Shown piece by piece: positions 1 through 5,802 of a DNA stretch of 15,798 nucleotides (positions are counted from its first letter, which is position 1; every line of letters begins with the position of its first letter). Source of the DNA: Planctomycetaceae bacterium (GTDB lineage: Bacteria > Planctomycetota > Planctomycetia > Pirellulales > Thermoguttaceae). Under the pieces are notes generated by a model. That model saw nothing but the letters and a program-made list of their open reading frames with translations, searched no databases and was not told the DNA's origin. The translations under genes were made by a program, and so were the position numbers. The stretch covers positions 1 to 15,798 of the forward strand of contig JAISJZ010000258.1 in assembly GCA_031261125.1 (NCBI GenBank), given 5' to 3'.

Positions 1-95
1 GACTCCGCTTCGATGAACACTGGTTCGTTTGCTCGAATCGAACCGATAGCGCAAAAAATTGTACAAATAATCCAAGTCAAAAAACAAAGCCGCAT
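1..95 (-). CDS. Exported protein, N-terminal fragment (leaves window)
   Basis: The ATG is at 95-93, and the frame stays open for 31 full codons to the window edge. The peptide starts M-R-L-C-F-L-T-W, has a hydrophobic core to about residue 18 and then S-I-R-A before N-E-P-V-F-I-E-A-E, so it reads as a Sec signal peptide cleaved after Ala22. A Shine-Dalgarno AGAGGT lies about 4-9 nt upstream, which supports this start although the stretch is very short. The first mature residues (V-F-I-E-A-E) resemble the opening strand of carbohydrate-binding or other beta-sandwich modules in exported planctomycete proteins, but too little is present to name a family. It lies downstream of the lipoprotein gene at 249-731 on the same strand, with a terminator-like hairpin between them, so it is probably transcribed separately. 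Confidence 0.6.
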   Translation of the reverse strand, partial: MRLCFLTWIICTIFCAIGSIRANEPVFIEAE

Positions 96-122
96 GTTGA
101 CCTCTTAAAAATTTTTTTGAGG
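96..122 (-). promoter_or_regulatory. Ribosome binding site inside an A/T palindrome
   Basis: The leader of the exported-protein gene contains an almost perfect palindrome at 101-122. Its arms are CCTC and GAGG around a core of five A and five T, with one AA/AA mismatch. The GAGG arm is part of the Shine-Dalgarno of the ATG at 95, so a folded mRNA would hide the ribosome binding site. The arms and their overlap with the SD are visible; any control of translation is inference. Confidence 0.35.
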
Positions 123-138
123 GGTTGTGAACAGACAT

Positions 139-167
139 ATTTAACCATTTTAATGCAGTCGCTCCAA
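139..167 (-). promoter_or_regulatory. Possible sigma70 promoter of the leftmost gene
   Basis: On the minus strand TTGGAG (167-162) is separated by 17 nt from TTAAAT (144-139). It reads toward the gene starting at 95 and leaves a leader of roughly 35-40 nt. Both hexamers match the consensus only moderately, and the region is A/T rich, so a chance match is possible. Confidence 0.28.
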
Positions 168-180
168 ATTTGCAACGTTG

Positions 181-217
181 TAAAACAGCAGCCGGAAGCG
201 TGAACTGCTTGGTTTTA
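181..217. terminator. Terminator-like hairpin, possibly bidirectional
   Basis: TAAAACAGCAG (181-191) pairs with CTGCT (205-209) and, after a 2-nt bulge, GTTTTA (212-217), around a 13-nt loop. The A-rich and T-rich ends give a short U tract on either strand. It lies about 30 nt past the stop of the lipoprotein gene (249-731, minus strand), where a terminator is expected. The U tract is short and the stem has a bulge, so strength is uncertain. Confidence 0.42.
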
Positions 218-248
218 CGTCGATTTAATGCTCCCTCTGATTCAGATG

Positions 249-731
249 TTACGTTCCCGGTTTAATAGTATCGGTGAGAATCCGAACGGGCGCACCGAGT
301 TCAAATGTCTTTTGGTTGGTTCCTTTTTCGATACTCATTTCCAACTTGCTCGTTTCCGGTTGCGTGTGTTCGACATTGATTAACGAATACACTTCGGTTA
401 TTCCCGATTGAAATTCGTTCCCTTGTTTAAGCGAAACGGTTGTTGTTTTAGAAAAAACCACAGTGTAATCGCCGAGCGGAGCACCGGGAAATTGTCCGTA
501 TGTTACCAATTTTGCATTACCCGAAGTATTCGTGATTCCCGTAACGGGCCAAATACTTTCCTGTTTGGAAATGAGTTGTACGGAAACATCGGCAACGGGA
601 TCACCGTTTTGCGTGACGGTAATCACGCAAGGATAGAGCTTCGGAAGTCCATCCGGTCGATTGGAACGTGTACAGCCCAGTAAAAGGAAAATCAAAAACA
701 AAAAAATAACGTATCGAAATGGATGGAACAT
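249..731 (-). CDS. Small transthyretin-like (carboxypeptidase-regulatory-like) lipoprotein
   Basis: I place the start at ATG 731. The product then begins M-F-H-P-F-R-Y, has a hydrophobic stretch and reaches the lipobox L-L-L-G-C with Cys20, a textbook lipoprotein signal. A longer reading from a TTG at 800 adds 23 residues and would put the lipobox too deep. No clear Shine-Dalgarno precedes either start. The mature ~140 residues contain V-I-T-V-T-Q-N-G-D-P-V-A-D-V-S-V followed by T-N-T-S-G-N-A and L-G-D-Y-T-V-V, the pattern of a carboxypeptidase-regulatory-like beta-sandwich. Planctomycetes often carry such a gene directly after a DUF1559 gene, as here (137 nt downstream of the broken DUF1559 gene). 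The protein would be anchored in a membrane facing the periplasm. Its ligand is unknown. Confidence 0.75.
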   Translation of the reverse strand: MFHPFRYVIFLFLIFLLLGCTRSNRPDGLPKLYPCVITVTQNGDPVADVSVQLISKQESIWPVTGITNTSGNAKLVTYGQFPGAPLGDYTVVFSKTTTVSLKQGNEFQSGITEVYSLINVEHTQPETSKLEMSIEKGTNQKTFELGAPVRILTDTIKPGT

Positions 732-868
732 AATCGCAGAGGTCAGAGTTGGGAATGTCAGAGCCGCAACTGCAAAGTTACGTTTACTTGATTTACTCAA
801 TTTATTTGGAACTCATTAAATTAACACGAAACCGGTCGCTTACGCTCCCGGCTGCTATTTTCATGGAA

Positions 869-2025
869 TTACGGGGCGGCAACTTCTCCGCCGTTAAGTG
901 AGCCGAGGGCTCCCCAAATGCCGAAAGGACTTGCTGTATCAAAATACTCTCTCGGTTTGTACTTGGCATTGAGATTAGCGCAATAGATCGTTTCAGAAAT
1001 AAAGTGCGATGAACCGTCTCCGAAAACCGAATTGACACCGCCGGTATGGTAACTCGAAGCCGAGTAAATTCCCCATGAATTAACATCGGCACGATAGCAA
1101 TTCGGCGAATTGGGCGGTAAAACGGTATTGAATCCAGTCATTGCCGGCTGTTTGCCAATGATACGGCCGCCGCGCCAACTTCCTTTTGTGGTATTATATT
1201 TACTCGATACAATGAGATTAGAATCACCGGGATCGCGCACTGCCATACATTTGCTCGGATCAATATCATTACTGCCGCCGTAAATTGCGGCTTCAAACGC
1301 AATACCGCTTTTGATGGTCCGATCCGCATACAATTCGGTCGAAGTTACCGATTCGCTTGCCATAATCGTGTTTGATGTTCCGTCGAGAAACGATGCGGTG
1401 GAGTGCCATGTAAATTCAATGAACGGTGCCCTTGCCCGCCATTGTCCTTCATCGAAATGCCCCCAACCACCGTTATCTATATTGTTAAGAACGATGTCTG
1501 CCGTTGAAAGCCGTACACTTGTCTTGTACATCGGACCATTGGGAGCAGATTGCGTGTTTTTTTGACGAGCCGTTGGATCGGAAGGGCAACAGAATGACGG
1601 AAGTTCAAACGTATGTAAAAACACGACAGTATCATCATACGAGCTAGAAATAATGGTATCATAAGCGGCTTGTTGTTCGATAAACGGAAGTATGGGAAGG
1701 AGCCCTCCCCAAGCAACGCCTTGCACATATGTTCACTGAGCTGGAAACGAACCGTGAACGTCGTGGTAATTGTGGAATCCAATTCCCAACTGCTTCAAAC
1801 TATTGGAACACTGCATCCGTCTTGCCGCCTCACGGGCGGCTTGCACAGCGGGCAAGAGCAAAGCGATGAGAACGCCAATAATGGCGATAACGACAAGAAG
1901 TTCGACTAGAGTGAAACCGAATTTTACAGAATTTTCATTTTCCGCTAAAGTTTCGGATTCAGATTGCCGTGTGTGTGTCGGGTCAACGCGCCAGAACACT
2001 TTAACAGAATTGCGATAAGATTCAT
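869..2025 (-). pseudogene. DUF1559 prepilin-like protein gene, interrupted
   Basis: DUF1559 proteins are exported, prepilin-like planctomycete proteins of unknown role. One reading frame carries both halves. The first (from 1999) has the type IV prepilin signal F-G-F-T-L-V-E-L-L-V-V-I-A-I-I-G followed by the DUF1559 signature around Q-A-A-R-E-A-A-R-R-M and H-N-Y-H-D-V-H-G-S-F-P. It stops at TGA 1735-1733. Two codons later the same frame continues (GTG 1726) through W-G-G-L-L-P-I-L-P-F-I-E-Q-Q to the C-terminal motif Y-H-T-G-G-V-N-S-V-F-G-D-G-S at the expected place. The only Shine-Dalgarno (AAAGGAG, 2038-2032) serves ATG 2025, which is in another frame and stops after 26 codons. One extra A in the AAA at 2002-2000 would join it to the pilin frame. 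Seen: the stop and the frame mismatch. Inferred: a two-lesion pseudogene; sequencing error is the alternative. Confidence 0.8.
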
Positions 2026-2031
2026 AACATT

Positions 2032-2038
2032 CTCCTTT
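2032..2038 (-). promoter_or_regulatory. Shine-Dalgarno that decides the DUF1559 start
   Basis: AAAGGAG on the minus strand ends 6 nt before ATG 2025. It is the strongest ribosome binding site near the DUF1559 gene. The GTG at 1999 that opens the pilin frame has none, which is the reason for suspecting a frameshift between 2025 and 1999. Confidence 0.6.
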
Positions 2039-2077
2039 GTCTAAATAGCGAAGCAGAACACTGACTATAACCCGCCC

Positions 2078-2105
2078 ATCGTAGCATAGTTGCCGGCATT
2101 GTCAA
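2078..2105 (-). promoter_or_regulatory. Sigma70-like promoter of the DUF1559 gene
   Basis: On the minus strand a perfect TTGACA (2105-2100) is followed after 16 nt by TACGAT (2083-2078). It reads into the leader and Shine-Dalgarno of the DUF1559 gene. The -35 lies next to the ribosome binding site of the divergent lipoprotein fragment at 2126, so the two 5' regions abut. Confidence 0.5.
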
Positions 2106-2125
2106 TAGGGGAGGAGAAAAATTTT

Positions 2126-2262
2126 ATGCACCCTGCCGATATTCTTTGGGGAAATATACTCTTGCTTTTCCGAAAAGTTTACAGTAGGCGTGCAAGAATT
2201 ATTTTTCTTTTGAGTTTGGGAATCTTAGGCGTTTTAGGAAGTTTTTTAGGTTGTTCTTACCC
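2126..2262 (+). pseudogene. 5' fragment of a lipoprotein gene cut off by a transposase remnant
   Basis: ATG 2126 has a strong Shine-Dalgarno, GGGGAGGAG at 2109-2117, about 8 nt upstream. The peptide has a basic stretch (R-R-A-R) before a hydrophobic core and ends in the lipobox G-S-F-L-G-C at Cys43, followed by S-Y-P. From about 2262 the sequence is antisense to the 3' end of the ISAs1-type transposase, and the frame ends at TAA 2330-2332 with no sensible continuation. No rest of the gene appears beyond the transposase. I infer that insertion, or a deletion next to it, removed everything after the signal peptide. The exact junction is not resolved (between about 2255 and 2290). The original function cannot be told. 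Confidence 0.5.
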
Positions 2263-3070
2263 GTGCCGACACAGCCGTCAACGGTTCCTTTCCCTTCCGC
2301 AAAAAGCGCAATACGTTCAACGACCGGCTTAATAGACACGTGAACTTTTCACTCAAACCCGGCATCGACAAATAATGTTTGTCCTCGTCCCGCCAACGGT
2401 CTTTTATCAAATGCAAACAATTCTTCACATCAAACGAAGCAGCCCACTCCGCATTATCAGAATCAAGCCAGATTTTGCGGGTTTCTCTCACCCCTTTTTT
2501 TTGAAACGCTCTGCGCTTGCGGCGGCTCCTTGTCCTTGTTCGCAAAGGTCGTCTTGACGACATCATCAAGGTCTTTTGGTTTTCCTTAATCTGGAAAACG
2601 TAATCCAAGTGATGTTCTTGAAGAACTTGCAACAGTGTGATTTTACTATCGTGAACGAATACGTTCCGCATTTGTAATACATCGCCGTTTTTGTCAAGTA
2701 TCTGTTTGTTGGTTTTTCCGTCCACGGCAGCGGTGAGCGAATGTTCGTTGGCAAGGGCGAGTTGGTAAAAAGCAATCAATCCTTGCCGAAGATGTTCGAG
2801 TGGAAGTTTCGCCAATACGCGGGAGATAGTGGTCTCATCGGGCGGAGCATCGGACTTAAATCCAAGAAGGGGTTCTTTTAGTTGTGTCCAATAGATTGCC
2901 GACCAACGGACGATGCGGGCAATGCAGGCGTGCGAGGAGACCAAGCAGGACGAGGGCGAGGATGCCCGACAGTGTTGTTTTACGGGGGGATGCGAAACGC
3001 CTTGTCGGGAACGCGGGTCGGGAATCGCTTTGAGAAATTCGGCAAATCGGCAAAGAATCGTTGCGGTCAT
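2246..3070 (-). pseudogene. Decayed ISAs1-family transposase
   Basis: The N terminus from ATG 3070 (F-A-E-F-L-K-A-I-P-D-P-R-S-R-Q-G) and P-P-D-E-T-T-I-S-R-V-L-A-K-L are hallmarks of ISAs1 (H-repeat-like) DDE transposases. A-V-D-G-K-T-N-K-Q carries the first catalytic Asp. The gene is dead in several ways. Residues ~27-47 are out of frame; the proper sequence (L-A-L-V-L-L-G-L-L-A-R-L-H-C) sits in a neighbouring frame near 2915-2960. After S-K-I-T-L-L-Q the text jumps directly to V-L-Q-E-H-H-L-D-Y-V-F-Q, so ~40-50 residues with the second catalytic Asp are missing. A second out-of-frame patch spans about 2495-2575, where the neighbouring frame reads D-V-V-K-T-T-F-A-N-K-D-K-E-P. The C-terminal E region is shortened. 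I could not identify terminal inverted repeats or a target duplication. It lies between the cut lipoprotein gene and the gspH-like gene. Confidence 0.82.
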
Positions 3071-3116
3071 TGTAAACTCCGTAATGGTAATGAATGTCCT
3101 CGTTCATCTATACGGA
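3071..3116 (-). promoter_or_regulatory. Hairpin covering the transposase ribosome binding site
   Basis: TCCGTA (3078-3083) pairs with TACGGA (3111-3116), and inside it ATGAA (3090-3094) pairs with TTCAT (3103-3107). The transposase Shine-Dalgarno GGAG (3080-3077), 6 nt before ATG 3070, lies in the outer stem. Such SD-masking hairpins are known near the ends of several insertion sequences, where they stop translation of read-through mRNA. The pairing is visible; the role is inferred. Confidence 0.4.
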
Positions 3117-3160
3117 ATTAAAAAAATCTTGTTAGGAAAAAAAACTTGTAGTCGGACTGT

Positions 3161-3934
3161 TTACTCGGCTTCCCGCGTTGCGTCCAGTTCGCCGGTGTAG
3201 GATTGAGCGGAAACTATCGGCGTTGTTTTGGCAATACCGGTCAACCCCCGCAAACGGATTTCAACACAGTTGCCCCGGTTATTCTTCAACAGTACGGCAG
3301 CGGACGAAACCGTTCCGTCAGGATAAAAGAAAATCGGTACCGACCATACCGCCGAACTGTTGCCGGCGGTCTCGCCGAGACGCAATTCCTGATTCGCTAC
3401 TTCTTCGCTTTCGGCAGTGTTTTCTTCCGTCTCGGTTTCACCGGCAGTGGTCAAACCAAGATAAAACGCCGAACGTTCTTCCGGGAGAGAAATAACATCT
3501 GCCGTAAAAACACTGCCGGGCAACTTCAGCATCTTCGTACCGGTATCTTCCGATGCCTGACTAGGGTCGCGCAAAATAAAATCCTGGGTTTCGCCGGTGA
3601 ACACCCCTTTCTCAAACGGGTCGAGTTCGTTCAGCACATCGTACCGGTTCGTTGCGTCGCGGGACGAAAGCCCTGCCGTAAAATGAGCGTCGAGAATTCT
3701 ATCAACGATAATTTCCGAGCCGCCGAGTCGGCACCGCAGGCAAACAATTTGTCCGTCTTCCATTGCCGTCAACCGGGCTTCAATGAATTCGCCCCGTAGT
3801 TGTTCCGCCGCCGCTTGCAGCCGCTGATTGTCCAGCGTGCCTTGAAGCAAAGGAATTCCGATTGCCGCTGCAATAAACATTATCACAACGACTAAAAGAA
3901 TCTCAATAAGTGTAAATGCGGAACGGTATTTCAT
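3161..3934 (-). CDS. GspH/FimT-like type II secretion minor pseudopilin
   Basis: The 257-residue product opens with M-K-Y-R-S-A and then F-T-L-I-E-I-L-L-V-V-V. This is a class III prepilin signal with the conserved Glu5 of the mature chain (residue 11). Ala, not Gly, precedes the cleavage site. The ~20-residue hydrophobic helix follows, with L-R-G-E-F-I-E-A-R-L-T-A-M-E-D-G in the place typical of GspH/FimT proteins. The C-terminal half has an acidic stretch (about 165-185, E/T-rich) and ends in strands such as I-F-F-Y-P-D-G-T-V, the usual GspH finish. The protein would be processed by prepilin peptidase and sit at the pseudopilus tip in the inner membrane/periplasm. The ATG lies 14 nt after the xseA stop, on the same strand, so co-transcription is likely; no clear Shine-Dalgarno is present. 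Assignment to GspH over another pseudopilin rests on length and layout. Confidence 0.75.
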   Translation of the reverse strand: MKYRSAFTLIEILLVVVIMFIAAAIGIPLLQGTLDNQRLQAAAEQLRGEFIEARLTAMEDGQIVCLRCRLGGSEIIVDRILDAHFTAGLSSRDATNRYDVLNELDPFEKGVFTGETQDFILRDPSQASEDTGTKMLKLPGSVFTADVISLPEERSAFYLGLTTAGETETEENTAESEEVANQELRLGETAGNSSAVWSVPIFFYPDGTVSSAAVLLKNNRGNCVEIRLRGLTGIAKTTPIVSAQSYTGELDATREAE

Positions 3935-3948
3935 TGACTAACAACGTA

Positions 3949-5187
3949 TTAATCCACTGTACTGTCAAATTGTCCATCGGTCAAGACCGTCGTTATTGTA
4001 TCACCTTTGAGAACATTATGCACGCTATGCACCAAAGTTCCTTCGGCTGTCTTCGTCAGCGAATATCCTCTCGCCAGTACCGCCAGAGGACTTAATGCTT
4101 TTAATGCCGCCGCCGCTTTACCGAACGATTCGTTTGCCCGCTGCAACTGTTTGTCAACCGACCGGTCAAGCCGCTCCTTCTGAATGTCCACCGAACGCCG
4201 CCGGGTTTCAATCAGCATTTCCGGGCGTTGAAAAACCGGATGCCGGGCGAGAAATGCCAATTTGTCCCGATACGTCCGCATTTTCCGGTCAATGCCGTTG
4301 TCAAGTTGCAACTGATTCCTCGCTAACCGCTGTTCCAACTCCTTGTCTTCGGTGAACGAAATTAACTCGGCGGCTTGACTCGGTGTCAACGCCCGAACGT
4401 CTGCCGCCAAGTCGCATAACGAAATATCAATTTCGTGTCCCACGCCGCAAACGACGGGAATCAGAGAATCGGCAACTGCCCGGACTAATACTTCCTCATT
4501 GAACGCCCAAAGGTCTTCTTTACTGCCGCCGCCGCGGACAAGAGCAATGCAGTCCGCCGGAAAATGTCCGGCGGAACAATGCCGGTTCACGGACGCAACC
4601 GCCGCTGCCATTTCCGCTGCTGCTCCGTATCCCTGCACGGATACCGGTACAATCACAACGTTTATCCGATTCGTTCTTCTTCCGAGAACTTGGAGAAAAT
4701 CCCGGACTGCCGCGCCGGTCGCACTGGTGATGAGAACAACATTTTTGACAATTTTCGGCAGCGGTCTTTTCCGTTCCGGGGCAAACAGTCCTTCTTTCGC
4801 CAACTTATCCCGAAGTTGCTGAAATGCTAATTCCAACGCCCCGATGCCTTTCGGTTCAACAGACGAAATGTAGAGTTGATATTTTCCCTGCGGCTGATAC
4901 ACTTCCAATTTACCGCGGCAAACAACTTCCATTCCTTCTTCCAGTTTGAACCGGAGCCGGGACGCAAGCGAACTCCAAATCACGGCAGGCATTTCGGACT
5001 GCCCGTCTTTGAGTTTCGGATAAATATGTCCGCGGACGGCTTTGACGTTGGAAATTTGCCCGACAACCCAAACGTCCTGGAAGGCCGTATCAAGTAAATT
5101 TTTGATTTGCACTGTCAGTTCTGAGACCGTCAGCGGTCGCGGCGGCGGACTTTTCCGCTTAATTTCAAACAATGGGGTTTCAGACAT
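3949..5187 (-). CDS. xseA: Exodeoxyribonuclease VII large subunit
   Basis: XseA is the catalytic subunit of exonuclease VII, which degrades single-stranded DNA from either end into oligonucleotides with the small subunit XseB. The 412 residues match the family throughout. There is an N-terminal OB fold (about 18-112; W-V-V-G-Q-I-S-N-V-K and G-H-I-Y-P-K-L-K-D), then the Exonuc_VII_L domain with A-K-E-G-L-F-A-P-E-R-K-R-P-L-P (129-144), I-T-S-A-T-G-A-A-V-R-D (153-163), V-R-G-G-G-S-K-E-D-L-W-A-F-N (217-230) and G-V-G-H-E-I-D (248-254, with the conserved His and Asp). A charged coiled-coil tail follows. It is slightly shorter than the E. coli protein (456). An SD-like AAAGGT lies upstream of the ATG with rather long spacing. 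xseB, often adjacent elsewhere, is not in this window. The gene diverges from grpE and probably leads a two-gene unit with the gspH-like gene. Confidence 0.95.
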   Translation of the reverse strand: MSETPLFEIKRKSPPPRPLTVSELTVQIKNLLDTAFQDVWVVGQISNVKAVRGHIYPKLKDGQSEMPAVIWSSLASRLRFKLEEGMEVVCRGKLEVYQPQGKYQLYISSVEPKGIGALELAFQQLRDKLAKEGLFAPERKRPLPKIVKNVVLITSATGAAVRDFLQVLGRRTNRINVVIVPVSVQGYGAAAEMAAAVASVNRHCSAGHFPADCIALVRGGGSKEDLWAFNEEVLVRAVADSLIPVVCGVGHEIDISLCDLAADVRALTPSQAAELISFTEDKELEQRLARNQLQLDNGIDRKMRTYRDKLAFLARHPVFQRPEMLIETRRRSVDIQKERLDRSVDKQLQRANESFGKAAAALKALSPLAVLARGYSLTKTAEGTLVHSVHNVLKGDTITTVLTDGQFDSTVD

Positions 5188-5195
5188 CTGTCATC

Positions 5196-5224
5196 TTGAC
5201 CTTTTACTGTTGCCGTTATACAAT
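5196..5224 (+). promoter_or_regulatory. Sigma70-type promoter of grpE
   Basis: TTGACC (5196-5201) is followed by exactly 17 nt and TACAAT (5219-5224), each one base off consensus. A start near 5231 would leave a leader of about 47 nt before grpE ATG 5278. I see no CIRCE element and no sigma32-type promoter, so expression looks constitutive, not heat-shock controlled by these two routes. Confidence 0.62.
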
Positions 5225-5245
5225 GGTATTGAATCAGAGTACCAT
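5223..5245 (+). promoter_or_regulatory. Inverted repeat over the grpE transcription start
   Basis: ATGGTA (5223-5228) and TACCAT (5240-5245) form a 6-bp inverted repeat with an 11-nt spacer. It begins on the last bases of the -10 and covers the expected start site. It could be an operator for a dimeric repressor or a short 5' hairpin; the sequence alone does not decide. Confidence 0.35.
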
Positions 5246-5277
5246 AATTTTTATCCAGAAGTTAGATAGAGACGGCA

Positions 5278-5802
5278 ATGAGCGAAGAACATATTGACAT
5301 TGTGAGCGAACCAGAAGAAACGGAAGCAGCGAACGAAGCGGCTTCCGCAGAGGAACAACTTCGTATCGAGTTGAACTTGGCAAAAGACCGGACGTTGCGG
5401 GCAATGGCGGACTTGGAAAATTACCGCGCCCGGTCTGCCCGGCAAGCAGCAGAAGAACGGAAGTATGCTAATCTTGACCTTATCCGTGAACTGCTTCCGG
5501 TTTGGGATAACATCGGCAGAGCGTTGGAAGCAGCGGAAAAGAACCACTCGCTTGAAACACTGGTCGAAGGCGTGAAGTTGGTGGACCGGCAGTTGCTCGA
5601 CCTGCTGCAAAAGTTTCACTGCGAAAAAATTGAGGCGTTGCATCAGCCGTTTGACCCGAATGTTCACGCATCAATCGCTCAAATGCCGAACGGTGAATTT
5701 CCGCCGAACACGGTGATTGCCGAACCGCAAATCGGTTTCAAATTGTACGACAGGGTTGTGCGTCCGAGTCAGGTGGTACTATCCGCTGCCCCGGCTGTTT
5801 GA
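5278..5802 (+). CDS. grpE: Nucleotide exchange factor GrpE
   Basis: GrpE is the cytoplasmic dimeric cofactor that releases ADP from DnaK. The 174 residues show an acidic, disordered N terminus (1-25), the long helix with L-R-A-M-A-D-L-E-N-Y-R-A-R (40-52), the family block L-I-R-E-L-L-P-V-W-D-N-I-G-R-A-L (68-83), then the beta-wing with P-F-D-P-N-V-H-A-S-I (124-133), N-T-V-I-A-E (144-149) and the closing G-F-K-L-Y-D-R-V-V-R-P-S-Q-V-V. It is shorter than E. coli GrpE (197), mostly at the N terminus. Only a weak AGAGA precedes the ATG. dnaK, dnaJ and hrcA, the common partners, are not here. The last bases overlap the start of the kinase gene by 4 nt (TTGA), so the two should share an mRNA. Confidence 0.95.
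   Translation: MSEEHIDIVSEPEETEAANEAASAEEQLRIELNLAKDRTLRAMADLENYRARSARQAAEERKYANLDLIRELLPVWDNIGRALEAAEKNHSLETLVEGVKLVDRQLLDLLQKFHCEKIEALHQPFDPNVHASIAQMPNGEFPPNTVIAEPQIGFKLYDRVVRPSQVVLSAAPAV

Noticed and set aside
731..800. TTG 800 as start of the lipoprotein gene
   Set aside because: It would place the lipobox cysteine at residue 43 behind an unneeded 23-residue extension; ATG 731 gives a standard signal.
802..1092. 96-codon minus-strand frame near the DUF1559 end
   Set aside because: It overlaps the conserved C-terminal DUF1559 motif in another frame and has no family features.
1733..1735. TGA read as an amino acid (recoding or selenocysteine)
   Set aside because: grpE and the gspK-like gene end in TGA at family-typical ends. 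DUF1559 proteins are not known selenoproteins and no obvious SECIS-like stem was noticed directly after the codon.
3118..3150. Poly-T runs downstream of the gspH-like gene as a terminator
   Set aside because: The T runs exist on the minus strand, but only a 4-bp stem with a 1-nt loop precedes them.
2230..3160. Terminal inverted repeats and target duplication of the ISAs1 element
   Set aside because: Comparing sequence just outside the transposase on both sides by eye gave no convincing pair; the ends may be lost.
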